Below, one piece after another: positions 27,355 through 36,684 of a stretch of DNA of 64,000 nucleotides. The translations under genes and the position numbers were made by a program. The notes beneath the pieces are model-generated. The model made no database searches, was not told the origin of the DNA, and worked only from the letters and a program-made list of their open reading frames with translations. The stretch comes from an uncultured Bacteroidota bacterium. GTDB lineage: Bacteria > Bacteroidota > Bacteroidia > Flavobacteriales > Flavobacteriaceae. The stretch is from contig CACIKV010000003.1 of assembly GCA_902587325.1 (NCBI GenBank), positions 55,526-119,525 of the forward strand, written 5' to 3'. How positions within the stretch are numbered: position 1 is the stretch's first letter; each line of letters opens with the position of its first letter.

Positions 27355-28224
27355 TTAGTTTTTAAATAATGCTTCAATATTTTTTTTAGTATCTAAGCTG
27401 AGAGTACTTTTTTTGTTATCTGTTTTAATAAGCATTGATTTATTTTTTTTGATTGAATCTTGTAAAAAAACATAATCCTTATCGTTACTTACAAGAAATC
27501 TACAGTTTTCAATTAAAACTAGTATTTGATGGTAATCTTTTAGATTAAGAAAATCTAATACAAATAATGAATCATTACTATTAAATGATTTAATATCATT
27601 CTTGATTTTTTCTAAATGATAATTTCCATGTATGATAAATACTAAATTTTTTTTTCTAAATGTTTTTTGAATTTCTAAAAAATATTTAAGTGATTTTAAA
27701 TTGTTGTCTGAATCATAATACCAACAAATAAGGGTGAAATTGAAGGAATATATATTAAAACCATGTGAAATGTTTAAATTCCAATTCACATAATCTGTTA
27801 CTGTATTATCCTTAATAAAATTTATGGATAATTTTTCAGTTGAAACATCAATAAGTTTTTTTGACCAATCAATAGAATTTGACTCTTTTTTATGAAGCCC
27901 TACAAATAGCTTAAAAAAATTAAAAGCAAATTTTTTATTTTCATTTTTTAAAAGTTTAGCAATTAGATTGGCCTTTCTATTTGCACTAATACAAAAAATA
28001 TGATCATATTCTTTTTCCCTTAGTTCTTTTAAAATACTAAAACTGTTAGGATAAACTTTATTCCAATTATTTTCACTGAATAAAATATCAGACACATTGT
28101 TTTTATTTATTCCATTTAATACTAAATCAAATGAGGATTTTTTAGATTTTAAGTGATTATGGAGTGTATTTAAAACAAGGTTTTGTCGAAGTGAATTATC
28201 AAGAAAAATTAAATAGGAAATCAT
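27355..28224 (-). CDS. GT-B / heptosyltransferase-like protein
   Basis: A 289-residue protein. ILKELREKEYDHIFCISANR, then AKLLKNENKKFAF, resembles the N-terminal Rossmann half of GT9 heptosyltransferases, and the C-terminal half has FVIHGNYHLEKIKND-like and FLNLKDYHQILVLIENCRF segments that fit the nucleotide-sugar half. The similarity is weak and the usual catalytic Asp is not obvious. It overlaps the upstream STAND gene by 4 bases, so the pair is translated together. Possible roles are surface glycan modification or a non-catalytic partner of the NTPase. Confidence 0.4.
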   Translation of the reverse strand: MISYLIFLDNSLRQNLVLNTLHNHLKSKKSSFDLVLNGINKNNVSDILFSENNWNKVYPNSFSILKELREKEYDHIFCISANRKANLIAKLLKNENKKFAFNFFKLFVGLHKKESNSIDWSKKLIDVSTEKLSINFIKDNTVTDYVNWNLNISHGFNIYSFNFTLICWYYDSDNNLKSLKYFLEIQKTFRKKNLVFIIHGNYHLEKIKNDIKSFNSNDSLFVLDFLNLKDYHQILVLIENCRFLVSNDKDYVFLQDSIKKNKSMLIKTDNKKSTLSLDTKKNIEALFKN

Positions 28225-31200
28225 TTAAATGACGCTAACTCTTTTACTTTAGTTATTAAGTCTTTAAAATTAGCATACCACGATAAAACATTTCCATTAT
28301 CATCCACAGTGATGATTCTCTCTTTTCCAATTGGATCAAAGTATTTATTTATTTTTCGAACAGGTTTTTTGTTGCCATCTAATATGATTTGACTAAGAAA
28401 TCTACTTGTCAAATTACTGTTTTCATTTTCCATACCTACAGCCTCATAACTATCAAGTCTAAACTTAATCAATTGATTATCGAGTGAGGAAGTATATAAA
28501 GTTCTATTATTATAATCTAAATAGGATTCTGTAATCATATCAGAATGTATTATTTTTTCACCAGCTAATTTAAAATTATTCTTAGTTTTTGAATTTTGAA
28601 CAATCAGTTTTCCTGATTCTGAACCAATTAATAATATATACTGATCGTCTTTAAGGCTGTAAACCATATCAAATGTATTAATGCTTTCACTGCTGTTGAT
28701 ATCAATTTTTATTGATTCAAGATTATTGTTATTGAATTTAAAAATTTTGTTTTTTGAGGATATATATATTTCATCTAAAAAATCTTGGTAAGTATAGCTA
28801 ACACTAAAGTATTCAGAAAAAATCAATTCATATTTAGAATTAAAAACTTCAAAAGATTCTGACGTAGATATATAAATATTTTTATCTAAATCAGTGTGTA
28901 TTTTATCAATTTGATAATTGGATTTATGAACTCTTGTAACTTTTTCCTCATCTAAATTGATTTTAAAAACATTTCCATTAACGGTTCCTGCTAAAACAAT
29001 CTCAGGGCCTATTTTTCTTAGAGCAGAAATTTTATCAGACCTTAAATTAAATGCTTTGTTTTTTAAGTTAAATGCTTTTAAATCAAAATTATTGTCTTGA
29101 TAATAAACTATTCCATTATCACCTCCAAATACAATTTTATTATTCAAAACATCAATGCTTCTAATTTCTTCTCTGTTCTTGTTTCTAAATAAACTCATGG
29201 AGGTTTCTGAATATTCTTTTTTACCTTCTAATAAGATTAGAGCTTCATGTAAAAACAGATACATATCTTCAGTTTCTCTTCCATCCCCACCATATATTTT
29301 TTTTGAAACCTGATTGAAACTATCTACTAAGATTAATCCATCATTAATTGTTTGTCTTAAAAATGTTTCATCTAGCTTTTGATTTTGAACCAATTCAAGA
29401 CTATTTTTTAACTTTAAATGAAGCGGGCCAAACGAACTCTCAATTAATGATTCTTTTGCTAAGTTTTTATTTGTAGTACTAGTTTCTAGTGCTAGTTCTT
29501 TTAATGTGTTTATACTATCTCTGTCTTTTCTTATTTCAGATACTAAATTATATACTTCTTCATTCGCTTTTGTTAGTTCTTTTGTTTGATTTTCTAGTCT
29601 AGTACTTTTATCCTCGAGTAACCTAGATTTATTTATTAAATCCTCACTTAAAGTTACCGCTTGATCTCTTAAAGAATCTGCCACCTGTTTTTCAATATTT
29701 AATGAATCCCTAATCTTTTCAGCCTTTATTCGTAACCTATTTGCTTCTACAGTTTGTTTTTCTGCTTCTATTCTATTCTTTTTAGCTATTCTACTTTCTA
29801 CGAAGAAAGAGATCGCTCCAAGTATAATAACTATCCCAGTAAACACTAACCATCTTCTTTTTATTCTTTTGTCTTTTTCTTCTTTTTCTTTTCTCTCTCT
29901 ATTTGTTTTTTTGTAATGTTCTGCACAACGAATGTAATATGAATCAAGTTCTTTGAAATCAATTCCATAATTATAGGGCCATGATTTATAATTAAAATGT
30001 GAGAACACGGTTCTTCTATTTTTATCGGAATATTCATTGATTACGTTTTCAGGAATGAAGGAATTATTTTCAAAACTGTTTTTATAAATTTGATTAATAT
30101 TCAACAATTCATTCAAATATTTTTCTTCATCCTCTTTCCATTTTATAATTTTTTCCCAGCTATTTTTTTCTGAGCTTTCATAATTAATTAAAATATAATC
30201 ACTGTATTCAATGCGTGTTCGTAAAATTCCAGTGGCACTTATGGTTACTGGTAATAATTCAAATTTTAATTTAAATACAGAGTTTAATTTTTTTAAAAAC
30301 TTTTGAAGAATCTCAATCTCAACATCACAATATTCACATATCTCCTTAACTTTTTTATAATTCTTTAGCCTATTGTTGTCCTGTACATTCATTAATAGTT
30401 TGTACATGTTTTTAAAGATTAATTTTTCATTTTCAGAAAGACTTTCATTGAAGCTTTCATAACTCTTACTAAGGCAACTTTTAATTGTTCCTATTTCTTC
30501 AAATACATTCACGTCAATGGTTTGATTTTTTGTGCTTGAATCATACAGATTGTGAAAAAACCATTGTAAATCGGTTAAGTCTACATTGTTTTCACCATAA
30601 TCAGTCAAAACTTTTTTATAGAAATCTTTACTAAAAAAGATTTTTTCTTTGTTAAAAATTTTCTCAACTGTTGTTTTGATTATGTTGGAATTAGGTTTTC
30701 CAATTTTATATTCAGACCCACTAATTATTTCTTGAATAGAATTATAATTTGTTAAGTTCTTTGAGAATTTTTCCTGTATACTTATGCAGAAGTATATTGG
30801 TGTATCCTCAAATTGGCTTGCTCTTGAAATCGTGTTAAAAATAAATTCTTTGTAATCAATTTTATTATCAATATCATCTTCAAAGTTGAAAAGATCTTCA
30901 ATTTGATCAATAATTATCAAAAGATTTTTATTTGATTTAATTGAAGATTCTTGGTATATTTTTTTAATACCAATTGCCCCCTCGTCCATAAGTTTTAAAT
31001 ACCTTTTAAAATCAGATGGGTTTGGTTTATTATTGTGATTTAGTTCTCCATTAGATAATGCGTTACAAAAATTTACCAATAGAGACAAACTTGGTCTAAA
31101 TTTACAAATTGCCCATTCGTTTCCAAACCTGCCGGGAAAACCATTTTTTAGTCTAGGAATCAAGCCAGCATTTATTAATGAACTTTTGCCGCAGCCTACT

Positions 31201-31334
31201 GGACCATTTAAAACAAGTAATTTTTTTTCTTGTATTATTCGTATGGAATTTTCAACATCATTTTCTCTTTCAAAAAAAAACAGCTTATTTTTTTCTTCAA
31301 ATTTGGTTAGACCAACAAAAGGATTGTCTGACAT
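28221..31334 (-). CDS. membrane STAND NTPase (nSTAND1-like) with coiled coil and predicted beta-propeller
   Basis: A 1037-residue protein. Residues 1-150 form a P-loop NTPase: FERENDVENSIRIIQ (sensor-like entry), Walker A GPVGCGKSS (44-52) and Walker B LLIIIDQIEDLF (138-149), the pattern of nSTAND1. A winged-helix-like region follows (about 290-400). A single membrane helix lies at about 495-512, then a long coiled coil (515-630). Residues 715-1037 are repeated beta segments (KIVFGGDNGIVYYQD, YKLIFSEYFSVSY) that suggest a WD-like propeller. By analogy with STAND proteins it should switch on sensing a signal. It is divergent from the envelope module. Confidence 0.7.
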   Translation of the reverse strand: MSDNPFVGLTKFEEKNKLFFFERENDVENSIRIIQEKKLLVLNGPVGCGKSSLINAGLIPRLKNGFPGRFGNEWAICKFRPSLSLLVNFCNALSNGELNHNNKPNPSDFKRYLKLMDEGAIGIKKIYQESSIKSNKNLLIIIDQIEDLFNFEDDIDNKIDYKEFIFNTISRASQFEDTPIYFCISIQEKFSKNLTNYNSIQEIISGSEYKIGKPNSNIIKTTVEKIFNKEKIFFSKDFYKKVLTDYGENNVDLTDLQWFFHNLYDSSTKNQTIDVNVFEEIGTIKSCLSKSYESFNESLSENEKLIFKNMYKLLMNVQDNNRLKNYKKVKEICEYCDVEIEILQKFLKKLNSVFKLKFELLPVTISATGILRTRIEYSDYILINYESSEKNSWEKIIKWKEDEEKYLNELLNINQIYKNSFENNSFIPENVINEYSDKNRRTVFSHFNYKSWPYNYGIDFKELDSYYIRCAEHYKKTNRERKEKEEKDKRIKRRWLVFTGIVIILGAISFFVESRIAKKNRIEAEKQTVEANRLRIKAEKIRDSLNIEKQVADSLRDQAVTLSEDLINKSRLLEDKSTRLENQTKELTKANEEVYNLVSEIRKDRDSINTLKELALETSTTNKNLAKESLIESSFGPLHLKLKNSLELVQNQKLDETFLRQTINDGLILVDSFNQVSKKIYGGDGRETEDMYLFLHEALILLEGKKEYSETSMSLFRNKNREEIRSIDVLNNKIVFGGDNGIVYYQDNNFDLKAFNLKNKAFNLRSDKISALRKIGPEIVLAGTVNGNVFKINLDEEKVTRVHKSNYQIDKIHTDLDKNIYISTSESFEVFNSKYELIFSEYFSVSYTYQDFLDEIYISSKNKIFKFNNNNLESIKIDINSSESINTFDMVYSLKDDQYILLIGSESGKLIVQNSKTKNNFKLAGEKIIHSDMITESYLDYNNRTLYTSSLDNQLIKFRLDSYEAVGMENENSNLTSRFLSQIILDGNKKPVRKINKYFDPIGKERIITVDDNGNVLSWYANFKDLITKVKELASFK

Positions 31335-31384
31335 ATAATTTTAGAATGGAAACAATTTTTTTAAATTTATGAAAATTTTTTCTG
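31335..31384. promoter_or_regulatory. divergent intergenic region between the STAND gene and the envelope module
   Basis: Only 50 AT-rich bases separate the two opposed start codons, so both transcripts must begin here or inside the opposite gene. No -33/-7 Bacteroidota promoter consensus is clear to me. The layout allows the NTPase to affect the module, but there is no operator repeat to prove it. Confidence 0.35.
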
Positions 31385-32404
31385 TTGTATAAATATTTTC
31401 AAACTCAAAATTTAGTGGGAGAGCTGGATAAAGAAATCGACAATGCAAGTCATTTAGTTCAGTTAATCATTGACGATTTTATATTTGAAAAAGTTGGAGA
31501 GAATTTAATTAAAAGGCTCAATGAAGGAATATCAGTAGAGGTAGTTATAGTTTCAAAAAGTAATAAAAAATCAATAAGACTCGTTAATTATTCAAAAGAA
31601 ATAATTGACTTAAATGGATTAGTTTATTTTTTAATTGATAAAGAAACCTACAATGAAGATGAATATTTTGCGATTTTTGATAAATCCTATTTAATTTCTC
31701 AAAGTATATCAAAAAATTTTCAGTCAGATGAAGAAATTTTTAGAATGAAAAATACCATTTTCAATTTTTATTCTCAATCAAAAAATCATATCAAACTTTA
31801 TTCAGGAAATATTGATGTTTTGTTTGAAACAGATAAGACTCATGTAAAAAAAAATGAAAAATTCAAAATATCTTGGAATGTTAAAAATTCTCATTCTGTT
31901 CATATTAACAAAGGAATTGGCAATGTTGATAGCATCGGATCAATTATTTCAAGTGTTCAAGAGGATACATCATATAAGCTAACGGCTGTTAATAAAAATA
32001 AAACAAAGTTGCAAAAGCTCATAATAAAGGTATCTGATATTGAAGATTTTGAAATTGACCTTTTTGTGTTCGATAAAGATTTGAACAACTATGTTAAGTT
32101 GTCCCCCAAAAAAGAGATTGTTGAAAAGTATGCAGTTTACAATGGACAAAAAGTTAAAATTTCTTGGGATGTTCCTAAAGTGGGTAAAATTTTTGAATCT
32201 AATTTGGGAGAATTAAAAAGAAATGATAAATATGAATTTATTGTGAATAATAGGTCAGATTTTGTATTCACATATTTTAATCTTAAAAATAGAAAAATAA
32301 AAAAAATCTCAATCTACCCATTTGCTGAAACTGAAAAAAAGAAATCCGTTAATAAATCTATTAATTATGTTAAAAAACTCTTTAATTTATTCAAACCCAA
32401 ATAA
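31385..32404 (+). CDS. PLD-fold (non-catalytic) protein with Ig-like domains
   Basis: A 339-residue protein with a TTG start and no signal peptide. Residues 1-125 look like one phospholipase D-type half (DDFIFEKVGENLIKRLNEG, ISVEVVIVSKSN, then YFAIFDKSYLISQS where PLDs have the HxK and Asp motif). No HKD motif remains, so catalysis is unlikely. Residues about 140-220 and 225-310 read as two Ig-like sandwiches (EKFKISWNVKNSHSVHINKG and GQKVKISWDVPKVG). The C-terminus is basic. It opens the envelope module. Confidence 0.5.
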   Translation: MYKYFQTQNLVGELDKEIDNASHLVQLIIDDFIFEKVGENLIKRLNEGISVEVVIVSKSNKKSIRLVNYSKEIIDLNGLVYFLIDKETYNEDEYFAIFDKSYLISQSISKNFQSDEEIFRMKNTIFNFYSQSKNHIKLYSGNIDVLFETDKTHVKKNEKFKISWNVKNSHSVHINKGIGNVDSIGSIISSVQEDTSYKLTAVNKNKTKLQKLIIKVSDIEDFEIDLFVFDKDLNNYVKLSPKKEIVEKYAVYNGQKVKISWDVPKVGKIFESNLGELKRNDKYEFIVNNRSDFVFTYFNLKNRKIKKISIYPFAETEKKKSVNKSINYVKKLFNLFKPK

Positions 32405-32435
32405 ATTTATTTAGTAAATTAATAGAAAAAAAAAA

Positions 32436-33545
32436 TTGAATAGCTCAGAAAAAAAAAGCATAATAACCAACTTTTTGTTGTTTTGTTCTGGGGCTAGCTC
32501 TGAGTTGATTTCAAAATGTCCAAGGTTTGAAATAATAAAATACTCAAGCATAGGTGCAACAATTTTTTTCACCTCAATTTTAGCATTTATATCGTGCTAT
32601 TTTGCAGCATCATTGATGATAAATTCGATGCCAATTATAATATCAATTTCACTTTTTTGGTGTTTCATCATTTTTAACTTAGACAGATATATTGTTTCAA
32701 GTATTTCTAATTCTAACAACTTCTTACACAACTCTATTAAGGTTCTTCCAAGAATAGTTGTAGCTATAATTATTGCATTATCAATATCAAAACCAATTGA
32801 AGTTAAACTCTTTCAAAACGAAATATCAGATTATTTAAATAAAAATAAATTATCAGAAATAAATATTTTAAATCAAAAATTTGAACCTCTTTTAAATCAA
32901 AATAGTTCAGAAAGAAATCAACTCATTAGTACATATAATCAAAAACTATCAATTCAAGAAAATTATTATTATGATTATAAATGTGAATGTGACGGCACTT
33001 GTGGAACTAATATAAGAGGAAGAGGTGTGGAGTGTTTGTCAAAAAAAAGCAAATATGACAATTACACAAAACAAATGGAATTTGAAAGATCACAACATGT
33101 TTCAAATTTAAATGATATTAAAATTGAAAGAGATTTGATTCAAAAAGAATTTCAAGAACAAAAGAAAATTTTGGAAGCTTCATTCTCATTAGGATTTTTT
33201 AATCAGGTCAAAATTCTAAACAAATTAGAAAATAATTCAATTTATTTTTTGATGCTCATTTTTATTTTTATTGAATTGTCTCCAATCTTTATTAAGCTAT
33301 TTTCAGGACATGGACCATATGAATCCTTACTACAAGGTCAAATAAAAAGGTATGAGTCAAATTATCTAAAAATACTTGATGAACTAAAATCAGAAAGGGA
33401 AAGATTAAAAATATTACAAGATATTAATACAAAAAATGAAATTGATTCCTATCAAATTGAGGTGAAAAGGAAAATAAATGAAGAAGCTGTTTTGAAATAT
33501 GAAAAACTAAAAGAAAAGCTAAAACAAAATTATTCATCAAACTAA
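32436..33545 (+). CDS. DUF4407 membrane protein
   Basis: A 369-residue membrane protein with a TTG start. Helices at about 37-58, 60-82 and 103-119 are followed by a long periplasm- or cytoplasm-facing helical loop (about 125-265), a fourth helix (268-289) and a C-terminal coiled coil (about 300-365). FNLDRYIVSS and the CECDGTCGTN segment match DUF4407. The family usually has a glycine-rich EGTGG-type loop; here it carries four Cys (183, 185, 189, 200). Function unknown. Confidence 0.75.
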   Translation: MNSSEKKSIITNFLLFCSGASSELISKCPRFEIIKYSSIGATIFFTSILAFISCYFAASLMINSMPIIISISLFWCFIIFNLDRYIVSSISNSNNFLHNSIKVLPRIVVAIIIALSISKPIEVKLFQNEISDYLNKNKLSEINILNQKFEPLLNQNSSERNQLISTYNQKLSIQENYYYDYKCECDGTCGTNIRGRGVECLSKKSKYDNYTKQMEFERSQHVSNLNDIKIERDLIQKEFQEQKKILEASFSLGFFNQVKILNKLENNSIYFLMLIFIFIELSPIFIKLFSGHGPYESLLQGQIKRYESNYLKILDELKSERERLKILQDINTKNEIDSYQIEVKRKINEEAVLKYEKLKEKLKQNYSSN

Positions 33546-34681
33546 TGAAAAATTTGAAGTATATCGTAATTGTTTTTTTCTTATTCTTATCGTGCAAAAC
33601 TTTAGAAAACTTTACATCAGATATTACTAACGTTGCTAACCGAGTTGATTCGTTTCCTAACGAAATTGAGGAAAAATATAATTCTTTGAAGGATAGTGTT
33701 AGTTTTTTATTTAGAGATTCAACAGTAGTTAGTATTCCAGCTAATCAAACCAGAGTTATGGAATTTTTAAGAACTAATCCTAAAGATACTTTTTCATTAG
33801 CTAGGATTAATATCAAGGCAAAACGAAAATCTGAGTCTGAAACCTACACTTATAATGTTTATAAAAATGATATTATCAACTTCAAAGTATCCAACATGTC
33901 CTCTAACAAATATAATGACATAGTAATTAGAGAAGGAGATGAAATTAGAGCATCCATTTTAAATCTTAAAAGAAATAAAAGCACAGAAGGATCATTTTTT
34001 GTAAAAGAAGATAATACTTTGAATATTAATGTAAAGAACAATCATTTATTGTTAAATTCAAGATTTAAATTAAACGTTAAACGAATTTTTTCTAACTATA
34101 GATTCTATAAACAAACTGACAGTATTGAAACAAATGAAAAAATATATGTTAAGAAAACTGATACTTTATATGAAATAACAGACATTAATCAGTTTAAGAT
34201 AGCGCCATATATTGATATTACAAAAACAACAAAAACTACAATTCCGATTTCAATTCAAAACGATCAGAATACTTTAGGCTGGGGGTTTTGGGCTTCATTA
34301 CAAAAAAGTGATTATGATAACTATGAAAATATTATGTTAACAAGCAAATTAGATCCTTTGATTATGTTTGCAAAAAGTGAAATAAATAGAAAAAAAAATA
34401 ATTATTCATTGTCAGTGAGTGAAAACCCTTTTGTCAATGTTACAGTTGTTTCAAAAGAAAAATTAAATGAGTCTGCTAATGGAGAAAAAAATTTTAATTT
34501 TTACATGCTTGATAATGTAGCTAAAGACAAGTTAAATTTTGAAATTGACTTTGAAAATTTCTCTAAGTTATATGATTTTAATATTAATTTAAAAATAATT
34601 AAAGTAGTTTTAAAAACTCAATTAGTTGAAAAAAATAAATTTATAATCAAAGATTTTTACAGAGTTGAAAAAAACAAATGA
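33545..34681 (+). CDS. lipoprotein of the eCIS envelope module
   Basis: A 378-residue lipoprotein (FLFLSC, lipidated Cys at about 17) that overlaps the DUF4407 stop by one base (TAATG). The mature chain is beta-rich and Lys/Asn-rich, with repeated strand pairs (YNVYKNDIINFKVSNMS and GSFFVKEDNTLNINVKNN) that read like several sandwich domains. I recognise no named family. Its place between a DUF4407 protein and a GH18-like lipoprotein suggests a structural link at the outer or inner membrane. Confidence 0.6.
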   Translation: MKNLKYIVIVFFLFLSCKTLENFTSDITNVANRVDSFPNEIEEKYNSLKDSVSFLFRDSTVVSIPANQTRVMEFLRTNPKDTFSLARINIKAKRKSESETYTYNVYKNDIINFKVSNMSSNKYNDIVIREGDEIRASILNLKRNKSTEGSFFVKEDNTLNINVKNNHLLLNSRFKLNVKRIFSNYRFYKQTDSIETNEKIYVKKTDTLYEITDINQFKIAPYIDITKTTKTTIPISIQNDQNTLGWGFWASLQKSDYDNYENIMLTSKLDPLIMFAKSEINRKKNNYSLSVSENPFVNVTVVSKEKLNESANGEKNFNFYMLDNVAKDKLNFEIDFENFSKLYDFNINLKIIKVVLKTQLVEKNKFIIKDFYRVEKNK

Positions 34682-36444
34682 AGACCTATAGACTTTTTTT
34701 ATTGTTAATATCCACGGTGATGTTATTTACATCATGTAGAAGAGAGATTATGAATGTTAAGTCTAGCATAAGAAGAACTCAGTCTGATATAAATGTTTTT
34801 ACTAAAACTTTTCGTGATGTACAAGGTTTGGTAGGTATTAAAGAAAAAAATGAAGAATATGCTAAAGATGACCCAACTATTTTTGCCCCTTTAAAGCAAA
34901 AAACACTAATAAATAATTATGCATACTTATATGACTTTATTAATGGTGGCAACAAGACTGTGACAAGATCAAATGTTTATTATGACACAATTACTAATTC
35001 ATATTATTTACAAGATAAAATATTCACTAAAATAAAAGATGATAAAGAAGTTTTTGGTTGGCATCCATATTGGATGGGTAATTCGTGGAAAAATTATCCA
35101 TTTGAGCTTTTATCAACAGTTTCTTTTTTTTCATATAAAGTTGATCCTAATACAGGGTCATATACAAATCCAGATGAATTAAAAATGTGGAGAAATACTA
35201 GTATGATTGACTCTGCAAAAGTTAAAAATACTAGAGTTTTATTGACTGTATCATGTCATGGAGCTAAAAACAATGATTTGTTCCTGTCTGACAGAAATAA
35301 ATGGGAAGTTCTCTCTGACAGCGTTTCACAACTAATTAAACTAAGAAAGGCGCATGGTGTTGATTTAAATTTTGAAAATTTACCATATTTTAAAAGAAAC
35401 GAGTTTAACAGTTTTGTTAAGAATTTAAGACAGAGCCTTGAAAAGAAATTAGATAGTGTTTACATTTCAGTCACACTACCAGCATTGAACAGTAGGCAAA
35501 TATATGACGTATTAGAAATTCAAAAACATTCTGATCTATTAGTAATTATGGGTTATGATTATAACAACTCAATTGAATATCAAACTCAAGGAGCTGTAGC
35601 TCCTTTAGTTTCCTCTGAGGGAAATAAAATCAGCTTAAAATCAACTGTAGATTACTATATAAATAAAGGTATTGATAGGTCAAAAACAGTTTTAGCATTG
35701 CCATATTATGGCAGTATGTGGGAGGGTAATTTGAATGATAATGGTATTGTTGAGTCAAGAATTGAAAGAAAAGTTACGTATAGTGAAGTGATGAATCTCA
35801 TGAACAATGAACAGGTGTTTAATGAAAATTCAATGCCAATTTTTGACGAAATAAGTATGACTAATTATTTAAATTTCATATATGAAGATGGTTCAACTAA
35901 AGAAATATGGTTTGATGACGCATATACATTAGGAAAAAAATATGATTATGCAGTTTCGAATGATTTGAAAGGTATCGGTATTTGGGCTCTAGGTTATGAT
36001 TCAGGATATGATGAGCTATGGAATACTATTGAAGACAGGTTCTCTACTGATAGAGTTAATATAGTTAATCCGATTACCGAGGCAAATGGTTACCCTTTGA
36101 AAATTACTCAATACATTCTAAAAAATAAAAGAGTCTTTATAGTTAGTGCTTTGTTTTTTTGCTTTGCTGCAGTTATAGCCATAATTATATTAATTTCAGA
36201 TTGGAAAATCAGAGAAACTTTTTTAAGAGATAGGTTAATTAGGTTGATCCTTGTTTCAATTGTATTAATTTTTATTTATCCTATTTCTTTTCTAATAACC
36301 AATTATTCATATAGCTTACTAAATAACATTGGATTGCCTCCTACCAATATTGATTTATTCCATCTTTTTCTAACATTTATAATAGGTATTATTTTTTATA
36401 TGATTTTTAGTAAAATAACTTTTTCAAAAATCAAAAGACCTTAA
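34678..36444 (+). CDS. GH18-like lipoprotein with three C-terminal membrane helices
   Basis: A 588-residue protein. The signal peptide has a lipobox at FTSC (Cys20). Residues about 120-460 form a GH18-type barrel: EVFGWHPYWMG, TRVLLTVSCHG, the active-site strand HGVDLNFEN (Glu233 in place of the DGxDxDxE glutamate), LLVIMGYDYN and GIGIWALGYDSGYDELW, as in YaaH/chitinase-like proteins. Membrane helices lie at about 486-508, 519-541 and 559-580. The final catalytic Asp before Glu is Asn (N231). It may bind or cut peptidoglycan or another glycan. Confidence 0.65.
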   Translation: MKTYRLFLLLISTVMLFTSCRREIMNVKSSIRRTQSDINVFTKTFRDVQGLVGIKEKNEEYAKDDPTIFAPLKQKTLINNYAYLYDFINGGNKTVTRSNVYYDTITNSYYLQDKIFTKIKDDKEVFGWHPYWMGNSWKNYPFELLSTVSFFSYKVDPNTGSYTNPDELKMWRNTSMIDSAKVKNTRVLLTVSCHGAKNNDLFLSDRNKWEVLSDSVSQLIKLRKAHGVDLNFENLPYFKRNEFNSFVKNLRQSLEKKLDSVYISVTLPALNSRQIYDVLEIQKHSDLLVIMGYDYNNSIEYQTQGAVAPLVSSEGNKISLKSTVDYYINKGIDRSKTVLALPYYGSMWEGNLNDNGIVESRIERKVTYSEVMNLMNNEQVFNENSMPIFDEISMTNYLNFIYEDGSTKEIWFDDAYTLGKKYDYAVSNDLKGIGIWALGYDSGYDELWNTIEDRFSTDRVNIVNPITEANGYPLKITQYILKNKRVFIVSALFFCFAAVIAIIILISDWKIRETFLRDRLIRLILVSIVLIFIYPISFLITNYSYSLLNNIGLPPTNIDLFHLFLTFIIGIIFYMIFSKITFSKIKRP

Positions 36445-36447
36445 ATT

Positions 36448-36684
36448 ATGAAAGAGACTTTACTAAGGGAATTTTTTTGGTTTATTGTTTTTTCTTTAAT
36501 ATCTCTCTTTTTATCATTAGTTTTTCTTGTTTTTTTAAAAATAACTTATGCCGAGCCATTTCTTAATGAAATTGAAAAAGTTTTCACTTTTCAGCTATAT
36601 TTTATAGGATGGATTGTATCTTTAATTTCTTTATATATAATCAGAATAATAACCTCATTTATCAAAAATAAATATTATGATTGA
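36448..36684 (+). CDS. small two-helix membrane protein
   Basis: A 78-residue protein with two hydrophobic helices (FFWFIVFSLISLFLSLVFLV and FQLYFIGWIVSLISLYIIRI) and a basic C-terminus. It follows the GH18-like gene by 3 bases and overlaps the DUF4255 gene by 8, so it is translated with the particle genes. No family is recognised; a holin-like or anchoring role is possible but unproved. Confidence 0.55.
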   Translation: MKETLLREFFWFIVFSLISLFLSLVFLVFLKITYAEPFLNEIEKVFTFQLYFIGWIVSLISLYIIRIITSFIKNKYYD

